A stretch of DNA of 10,301 nt from JAPLGE01 sp964355545. Lineage in GTDB: Bacteria > Bipolaricaulota > Bipolaricaulia > UBA7950 > UBA9294. Under the pieces are notes generated by a model, which did no database searches, was not told the origin of the DNA, and saw only the letters and a program-made list of their open reading frames with translations. Each line of letters begins with the position of its first letter. The first letter of the stretch is position 1. The stretch spans positions 1-10,301 of the forward strand of contig CAYHEK010000055.1 in NCBI GenBank assembly GCA_964355545.1, in the 5' to 3' direction. The position numbers and the translations under genes are program-made. Shown here one piece after another: positions 5,225-10,301 of the stretch.

Positions 5225-6268
5225 CTAGAGGGCCTCGATCGCGTCGAGGTCGAGGTGCTCTCTGGCGAGCCGGGCAAGGAGTTCGACCTTCCCGGAGTCG
5301 GCCGGGGTGAGGAGCGGCTCTAGGTTCACCACCTGGATCGCCGTCGAGTAGGTGTCGTCCGGGACGAGGAGGATCGGGATCCCCTGGTCGTTCGCCTTGG
5401 CCGTCACGTTCGCGGAGGGGACGATGTTGTGCGTGAGGACGATGCAGGAGGTCCCTCCCGCCTCGAGGGCGGCGAGGACGAGGTCGCTCCGATCCCCGCT
5501 CGTTAGGACAAGCTTGTCCGGCTTCTGGAACGCCGGCTTGGTCACGACCGCGCTCACGGACATCGCGCCGACAAGGACGGTGCGGATCGTGCGGTCGAGC
5601 CCGCTCTCTCCGGCGATGACCCGCGCGAAGAGCTTCTCCGCCACATACCCCGCGGAGAGGGTGGTGAGTTCCCCTTCGTAAGGGAGGATCCCCAGGACTT
5701 TGATTCCCAACTCCTCAATCTCTGAGAGGTGCGAGGCGCGAAAGTCCTGCGGCTTCTTCACCTTGTTGAGGATCACTCCCCCTACGTGTGCCTCGTCCGC
5801 CCCCACGAACCGCTCGAGGAAGGCGAGGTCGTCCGCGATCTCGTCCTCCTCTCCCCCCGTGATGAGGAGGACCGAGCTCCCCGTGGCTTGGGAGAGGGTC
5901 AGGGGGTCAAGGTATACGGCGGCCCCGTAGGAGAGGTCCTTCCCACACTCGATGAACAAAAGGTCCTTCCCCGTTCCGACCTTCTCCATCATCCGTTTCA
6001 TCTCGCCGGTGATCGAATCTCGATCGTACATGTAGCGAAGCTTGGAGTGGTCGAACCCGATGCTCATGTTCTCCGGCGCATCCGCAAGATGAAAGAGGTT
6101 GGCGAACAGGGCGGCGTCGTAGTCCCACAGGCGCTTCTTTCGGTACAGGAAGCGGTCGCCGAGTGGCTTGATGTACCCGAAGTCCTTCTCGAGTGCCTTG
6201 GCGAGGCCGACGAGGACGCTCGTCTTCCCCGCGTTCTTCCGCGTCGATGCGATGATTAGCGGCTTCAC
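5225..6268 (-). CDS. BioD-like P-loop protein with DRTGG domain (phosphotransacetylase N-terminal-like), 347 aa
   Basis: The protein starts with a dethiobiotin-synthetase-like NTP-binding fold: MKPLIIASTRKNAGKTS carries the P-loop (residues 8-17, K15 binding phosphate), LLFIECGKD (103-111) fits the next switch-like strand, and VGGVILNKV (162-170) is typical of this P-loop class. A DRTGG-type domain follows at about 205-315, with VLVGAMSVSAVV, LTSGDRSDLVLAALEAGG and VPDDTYSTA. This pairing is the N-terminal part of long phosphotransacetylases, but the catalytic PTA domain is absent and the gene ends cleanly. The likely role is regulatory or ligand sensing in acetyl-CoA metabolism, supported by its place behind an acetate-CoA ligase; the ligand is unknown. 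It starts with GTG 6268, one base after the ligase TAG (6272-6270), with a strong SD GGAGGTGA (6282-6275) inside the ligase 3' end. It is therefore very likely translationally coupled. Confidence 0.85.
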   Translation of the reverse strand: MKPLIIASTRKNAGKTSVLVGLAKALEKDFGYIKPLGDRFLYRKKRLWDYDAALFANLFHLADAPENMSIGFDHSKLRYMYDRDSITGEMKRMMEKVGTGKDLLFIECGKDLSYGAAVYLDPLTLSQATGSSVLLITGGEEDEIADDLAFLERFVGADEAHVGGVILNKVKKPQDFRASHLSEIEELGIKVLGILPYEGELTTLSAGYVAEKLFARVIAGESGLDRTIRTVLVGAMSVSAVVTKPAFQKPDKLVLTSGDRSDLVLAALEAGGTSCIVLTHNIVPSANVTAKANDQGIPILLVPDDTYSTAIQVVNLEPLLTPADSGKVELLARLAREHLDLDAIEAL

Positions 6269-6269
6269 T

Positions 6270-8393
6270 CTAGCTCACCTCCCCCGGATGGCGGAACAGG
6301 ATCCGGATGTCCACCGCCTTCGTCCCTTCTCCGTGATCGTAGACGACGAGCGGGTTGATCTCGATGTCGGTGATCGCGCGGCACTGGTCGACGAGGTGCC
6401 CAAGCTTCCACGCGACGTCCACGATCTGGCCGATGTCCTTCTTCTTCTCGCCCCGCACTCCGAGGAGGAGCGGGTAGGAGCGGATCGAGGCCACGAGGCC
6501 CTGCGCCTCCTTGCGCGAGATGGGAGCGGCGCGGAAGGAGACGTCCTTCATCACCTCGACGTAAATCCCGCCGAGCCCGAACATCACGATTGGCCCGAAG
6601 GAGGGGTCCTGGCGTGCCCCGAGGATCGTCTCCACCCCTGGCCGAACCATCTCCACCACCTCGACTCCCTGGATGACCGCGTCCGGTTTGTACGCGCGCG
6701 CGCTGCGCAGGATCGCCTGGTAGGCGTCGATCACCTCGCCCTCGCTTTCGAGGTCGAGGGCAACCCCGCCGGCGTCGCTCTTGTGCAGGATGTCCTTCGA
6801 GACGACCTTCATCACCACCGGGTAGCCGATCTTCTTCGCGGCCGCGACCGCCTCCTCGAGGGTCTGGGCAATGATCGAGCGGGGCATCTCGATCCCCAGG
6901 GTCGCGGCGACCCGCTTTGCCTCGTCGGCGCGGAGGAAGCCGCGGCCCTCGCGCGCCGCTCCCTCAAGGACCCTCTCCACGGTCGCGCAGTCGATGGCAA
7001 GGTCCTCCGGGTGGTCTTGTGGCTCGCGCCGGTGGCGCGCGGAGTGGTAGAGGGCGCCAAGACAAGAGACGGCCTCGTACACGTCGGAGAAGACCGGGAT
7101 CCCTTGGCCACGGAGCTCGCGGATCACCGCTTCCACTCTCTCTCCTCCGAACAGGGAGAAGAGGATCGGCTTCTTCGTGGAATAGCGCGTGTAGACCTCC
7201 TCGAGGAGCGAAGCGAACTCCTGCGAGTCGAAGAGGGCCGTCTCGCAGTACAGGGCGATCACGGCGTGGATCTCTTCGCGTTTGAGGGCGACGTCGAGCG
7301 CGGCCGCGTAATCGCACGCCCGCGCCTGGCCGGTCAGGTCGATCGGGTTCTTCGTCGAGCCGAAGTCCGGCACTGCCCGGGAGAAGACCGCCTTCAGCTC
7401 CTCGGGATTGTCGTAGAGGTCGATTCCATACTTCTCGCAGGCGTCGGTCGCGAGGACGCCGATCCCCCCGCCGTTCGTGATGATCACGGTCTCATCCCCT
7501 GACGGGAGGACGGAGTCGGCGAGGAAGCGCGCCCAGTCGAAGGCCTCCTGGACACTCTCCGCGCGCAGGACCCCACACTGGCGCATCACGCTGTCGAAGA
7601 TCTCGTCGGCTCCCGCGAGGGAGCCCGTGTGCGACGCGGCGGCGACGGCCCCGCGCTTCGAGCGGCCTGACTTGATCACGACCACGTGTTTCTTGCGCGT
7701 GACCCGTTTCAGGGTCTCCACGAGGCGGTCCCCCTCTTTCACCCCCTCGATGTAGAGGAGGATGACCTTCGTGTGGGGATCGTCCTCCAGGTACTCGAGG
7801 AGGTCCGACTCGTCGATGTCCGATTTATTCCCCGTCGAGACGAGGGCCGAGAGGCCTAAGGACTCGGCCGCGGTCTTCCCGATCATGGCGATCCCAAGGG
7901 CGCCGCTCTGGGTCACGATCGCGATGTGGCCGGGGAGGATCCCGCCCGGGCCGAACGTGGCGTCGAGCGAGACCGAGGAGGAGTAAACCCCGAAGATGTT
8001 CGGCCCGAGGACCCTCATCCCGTGCTCGCGGGCGAACTGGACGATCCTCCTCTCTTCTTCGACGTTTCCCACCTCCGAGAACCCCGAGGTGATGATGACC
8101 AGGTGCTTCACCCCGCGGGAGGCGCAGCCCTGGATGGCCTGGAAGACGAGGGCCGCCGGGATCGCGATCACGGCGAGGTCGACCTCGCCCTCCACCGCAG
8201 CGAGATCCACAAGGACGTTGTGTCCTAGGATCTCGCCACCCCTGGGGTTGATCGGGTAGACCCGCCCCGCGTAGCCGCCGGCGAGGATATTCTCCACGAT
8301 CCGGTAGCCGATCTTCGTCCGGTCGTGAGAGGCACCGATCACGGCGACCGACCGTGGCTCAAACAGTAGCTGGATCTCTGTCTTCGTCCCCAT
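6270..8393 (-). CDS. Acetate--CoA ligase (ADP-forming), fused alpha-beta subunits
   Basis: A 707-residue acyl-CoA synthetase of the NDP-forming superfamily. It converts acyl-CoA, ADP and phosphate to acid, CoA and ATP, the energy-conserving route to acetate in archaea and some fermenting bacteria. Domains in order: CoA-binding Rossmann-like (about 5-140, SVAVIGASHDRTKIGY), succinyl-CoA-ligase-like domains (about 145-450) with SHTGSLAG (254-261), whose His255 is the alpha-site phosphohistidine position, and an ATP-grasp beta part (about 475-700) with PVVMKVVSKDILHKSDAGG (525-543). His537 in that motif is probably the beta-site histidine. GARQDPSFGPIVMFGLGG (592-609) is also typical. The order is alpha then beta, and no GNAT domain is attached. 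ATG 8393 was chosen because homology (FEPRSVAVIG) begins just inside it; a longer upstream frame would overlap the preceding gene by 126 bp. It follows that gene's stop by 4 bp with only a weak SD, suggesting coupling. Preference for acetate over other acids cannot be read from sequence. Confidence 0.93.
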   Translation of the reverse strand: MGTKTEIQLLFEPRSVAVIGASHDRTKIGYRIVENILAGGYAGRVYPINPRGGEILGHNVLVDLAAVEGEVDLAVIAIPAALVFQAIQGCASRGVKHLVIITSGFSEVGNVEEERRIVQFAREHGMRVLGPNIFGVYSSSVSLDATFGPGGILPGHIAIVTQSGALGIAMIGKTAAESLGLSALVSTGNKSDIDESDLLEYLEDDPHTKVILLYIEGVKEGDRLVETLKRVTRKKHVVVIKSGRSKRGAVAAASHTGSLAGADEIFDSVMRQCGVLRAESVQEAFDWARFLADSVLPSGDETVIITNGGGIGVLATDACEKYGIDLYDNPEELKAVFSRAVPDFGSTKNPIDLTGQARACDYAAALDVALKREEIHAVIALYCETALFDSQEFASLLEEVYTRYSTKKPILFSLFGGERVEAVIRELRGQGIPVFSDVYEAVSCLGALYHSARHRREPQDHPEDLAIDCATVERVLEGAAREGRGFLRADEAKRVAATLGIEMPRSIIAQTLEEAVAAAKKIGYPVVMKVVSKDILHKSDAGGVALDLESEGEVIDAYQAILRSARAYKPDAVIQGVEVVEMVRPGVETILGARQDPSFGPIVMFGLGGIYVEVMKDVSFRAAPISRKEAQGLVASIRSYPLLLGVRGEKKKDIGQIVDVAWKLGHLVDQCRAITDIEINPLVVYDHGEGTKAVDIRILFRHPGEVS
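6275..6285 (-). promoter_or_regulatory. Ribosome binding site of the DRTGG-protein gene, inside the ligase 3' end
   Basis: GGGGGAGGTGA sits 6 nt before GTG 6268 and overlaps the last codons of the acetate-CoA ligase (Gly-Glu-Val). It decides the GTG start and ties the translation of the two genes together. Confidence 0.8.
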
Positions 8394-8397
8394 GGCG

Positions 8398-10290
8398 CTA
8401 TCCAAAGAGGAGCTTGAGCTCGTAGACCCCCGCGTCCCTCCGCTTCTCGATCGCAAAGCCCCCCTGTTCGAACAGGTGGAGCATCGGCTGATTCTCGACC
8501 AAGACCTCGGCGGAGAAACCAAGCAGGCCCTCTCTCTTTGCGAGGTACGTCAAGTAGGCGAGGAGCTCCGTCCCCACGCCCCGGTTCTGGTAGTCGTCGC
8601 GCACGACGAGGGCGACCTCCGCGGTGTGCGTTCCCTCGTCGATCCCGTACTGTCCGACGCCGATCGCGATCGGCCGTTCTTCCTTCTCCACCACGGCCAG
8701 GATGACCGTCTCCTTGGTGTAGTCGATCACGACGAACTCCTGCAGCCGTTCGTGCGGCATGTCCGTCCGCACCGAGATGAAGCGCCGGTAGATCGACTGG
8801 TCGGACAGGGAGTAGAAGAACTCCTTAAGCAGGGGTTCGTCGGAGATCTTGACCGGCCGGAGGAGGACCTCGAGCCCCTTCTTCGTCGTGCGGTAGGTCT
8901 CGAGAGCCTCGGGGTACTGGCCCCTCTCGCCGGGGATGTACGCCTGATCCTTGTAGATGAGGTGGAGATTCTTTGCCTCGCGCAGAAGCCACGGCCGGAA
9001 CTTGGGGTGAGCGATCGAGATGAGTTCCATGGCGCGCTCCCGCGTGTTCTTCCCATGGAGATAGGCGATCCCGTACTCGGTCACCACGTAGTGGACGTCC
9101 CCGCGGGTGAGGGTGACGCCCGCCCCCTCGGAGAGGGCGGGGACGATCCGCGAGACCTCCGCCGCCTTCGCCGTCGACTCCAGGACGAGGATCGACTTCC
9201 CCTCCGGAGCGAGGATCGCCCCGCGCATGAAGTCGGCCTGCCCGCCGATCCCGCTGTAGAAGAGCTTTCCCAGGGACTCCGCCGTCGCCTGGCCGGTTAA
9301 GTCGATCTCGAGGGCGGTGTTGATCGCGGTCATCTTCTCGATCTGGGCGATGGTCGAGGGGCTGTTCGTGTACTCCACCGGCCGAAACTCGATCGCGGGG
9401 TTGTCGGACAGGAACTCGTAGGTCGAGCGCTTGCCCATGCAGAACGCGGCGACGGTCTTGTTGCGAATGATCGACTTTTTCTCGTTGTCGATCACGTCCT
9501 CCTTCATCAGCTCGACGATCCCGTCGCTTAGAAGCTCCGTGTGCACTCCCAGGTGTTTCTTGCCTTTCAAGTTCGCGAGGATGGCGTTGGGGATCCGCCC
9601 GTACCCGACCTGGATCGTCGCTCCGTCCTCCACCAGCCGTGCCACGTACTTGCCGATCTGGTGAGCGATTTCGTCCGGGACTTCGGCCTCGTACTCGAGC
9701 AGCGGTTCGTCGTACGGGAGAAGGAAGTCGACGTGCTCGACGTGGAGGAAGCTGTTCCCGTGCGTGCGCGGCATCTCGCGGTTCACCTGGCAGACGACGT
9801 GCTTCGCCCGATCGACCGCGGCGCGGACGATGTCCACGCTGATCCCCAGGCTCATGAAGCCATAGCGATCCGGGGGCGAGGTCTGGACGAGGGCGACGTC
9901 GATCGGCAGGACGCCCCGGTAGAGGAGGTCGGGGACCTGGGAGAGGAAGATCGGCGCGTAGTCGGCGAGCCCCTGGTTCACCGCCTCGCGGGTCATCCCG
10001 CTGATGAAGAAGGTCGAGTGGCGGAAGTTCCTCTGGAACTCCTCTCGCAGGTAGGGTGCGATCCCCAGGCTCCACACGTGCAGGACCTCGGCGTCGAACA
10101 CGGCCTTGGGGTTCTTCTCCACGTAGCGGACGAGCTCGTTCACGAGGTATTGAGGCTTTCCGCACCCGGTCCCGACGAAGATCCGGTCGCCCCGGTGGAC
10201 GGTCGCGGCGAACGCCCGCTCGGGTGGGACGAACTTCTCCGGATACGCCTCGCGGATACGGCTTAGGGTGTCCTCCGGATTGGCTGTCAT
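8398..10290 (-). CDS. Acetyl-CoA hydrolase/4-hydroxybutyrate CoA-transferase-like enzyme fused to a GNAT acetyltransferase domain
   Basis: A 630-residue two-domain protein. Residues of about 10-460 match the acetyl-CoA hydrolase/transferase family (AbfT-like, class I): FVGTGCGKPQYLV near the start, GVHTELLSDGIVEL (248-261) with the predicted catalytic Glu252 that carries CoA as a thioester, FYSGIGGQADFMRGA (344-358), and VTEYGIAYLHG (403-413). Residues of about 474-630 are a GNAT fold beginning LLRPVKISDEPLL and SIYRRFIS, with the acetyl-CoA loop VVRDDYQNRGVGTELL (562-577). This GNAT type resembles the lysine acetyltransferase part of Pat, where it is fused to an ADP-forming-ligase-like domain; such CoA-transferase-GNAT fusions also occur elsewhere. 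The first half moves CoA between acids or hydrolyses acyl-CoA; the second may acetylate a protein, perhaps this enzyme or its ligase neighbour. ATG 10290 is followed by a plausible N-terminus (MTANPEDTLSRI); only 11 bp upstream are visible, so an earlier start is not excluded. It heads the visible cluster. Confidence 0.9.
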   Translation of the reverse strand: MTANPEDTLSRIREAYPEKFVPPERAFAATVHRGDRIFVGTGCGKPQYLVNELVRYVEKNPKAVFDAEVLHVWSLGIAPYLREEFQRNFRHSTFFISGMTREAVNQGLADYAPIFLSQVPDLLYRGVLPIDVALVQTSPPDRYGFMSLGISVDIVRAAVDRAKHVVCQVNREMPRTHGNSFLHVEHVDFLLPYDEPLLEYEAEVPDEIAHQIGKYVARLVEDGATIQVGYGRIPNAILANLKGKKHLGVHTELLSDGIVELMKEDVIDNEKKSIIRNKTVAAFCMGKRSTYEFLSDNPAIEFRPVEYTNSPSTIAQIEKMTAINTALEIDLTGQATAESLGKLFYSGIGGQADFMRGAILAPEGKSILVLESTAKAAEVSRIVPALSEGAGVTLTRGDVHYVVTEYGIAYLHGKNTRERAMELISIAHPKFRPWLLREAKNLHLIYKDQAYIPGERGQYPEALETYRTTKKGLEVLLRPVKISDEPLLKEFFYSLSDQSIYRRFISVRTDMPHERLQEFVVIDYTKETVILAVVEKEERPIAIGVGQYGIDEGTHTAEVALVVRDDYQNRGVGTELLAYLTYLAKREGLLGFSAEVLVENQPMLHLFEQGGFAIEKRRDAGVYELKLLFG

Positions 10291-10301
10291 CGGTTCATAA
10301 G

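Noticed and set aside
6168..7502. 444-codon plus-strand frame opposite the acetate-CoA ligase
   Set aside because: Antisense shadow rich in Asp, Arg, His and Leu; the minus-strand ligase is unambiguous.
8394..8522. 43-residue N-terminal extension of the ligase
   Set aside because: Ser/Arg-rich out-of-family sequence overlapping the preceding gene; ATG 8393 is followed directly by the conserved N-terminus.
8392..9300. 302-codon plus-strand frame opposite the CoA-transferase/GNAT gene
   Set aside because: Antisense shadow; no domain, SD or conserved motif.

Overview
The window is bacterial and GC-rich (C/G-ending codons dominate, and long spurious open frames lie opposite most real genes). 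It carries chromosomal housekeeping and energy-metabolism genes. I see no phage, transposon, CRISPR, tRNA or rRNA sequence. An outer-membrane barrel of the PorV/PorQ type, a lipoprotein with a lipobox, an ADP-forming acyl-CoA synthetase and a mixture of SD-led and apparently leaderless genes suggest a Gram-negative, probably anaerobic or thermophilic, acetate-producing lineage. Candidatus Bipolaricaulota (Acetothermia) would fit, but that name is a guess from gene content.

Layout. (a) 1-1046, minus: N-terminal 348 codons of a YtcJ-type amidohydrolase that runs off the left edge. (b) 1133-2017, plus: PorV/PorQ-like outer-membrane protein, divergent from (a); the two share a compact promoter region with back-to-back -35/-10 pairs placed so that both mRNAs would be nearly leaderless. 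(c) 2018-3088, minus: PKD-domain lipoprotein with a beta-propeller-like C-terminal part, stop codon to stop codon with (b). (d) 3415-3585, plus: a 56-residue ribbon-helix-helix protein with a clear terminator behind it. (e) 3586-3932: a convergent gene-free stretch packed with inverted repeats. (f) 3933-10290, minus: a four-gene cluster, transcribed from right to left.

The four-gene cluster looks like an acetyl-CoA/acetate energy module. Its first gene fuses a CoA-transferase/acyl-CoA hydrolase (catalytic Glu252) to a Pat-like GNAT acetyltransferase domain. Four bases later comes a fused alpha-beta ADP-forming acetate-CoA ligase (His255 and His537). One base after that comes a BioD-like P-loop protein with a DRTGG domain, the N-terminal architecture of long phosphotransacetylases without the catalytic domain. 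A BaiN/HI0933-type flavoprotein follows after 71 bp. I infer that the CoA-transferase and the ligase handle acyl-CoA and free acid, the ligase making ATP, and that the GNAT and DRTGG proteins may regulate them.

Points most worth following are the GNAT-on-CoA-transferase fusion beside a GNAT-less ligase, the stand-alone DRTGG protein, the multi-hairpin stretch at 3598-3826 (whose longest stem is better paired as minus-strand RNA), and the paired leaderless promoters near 1044-1135.
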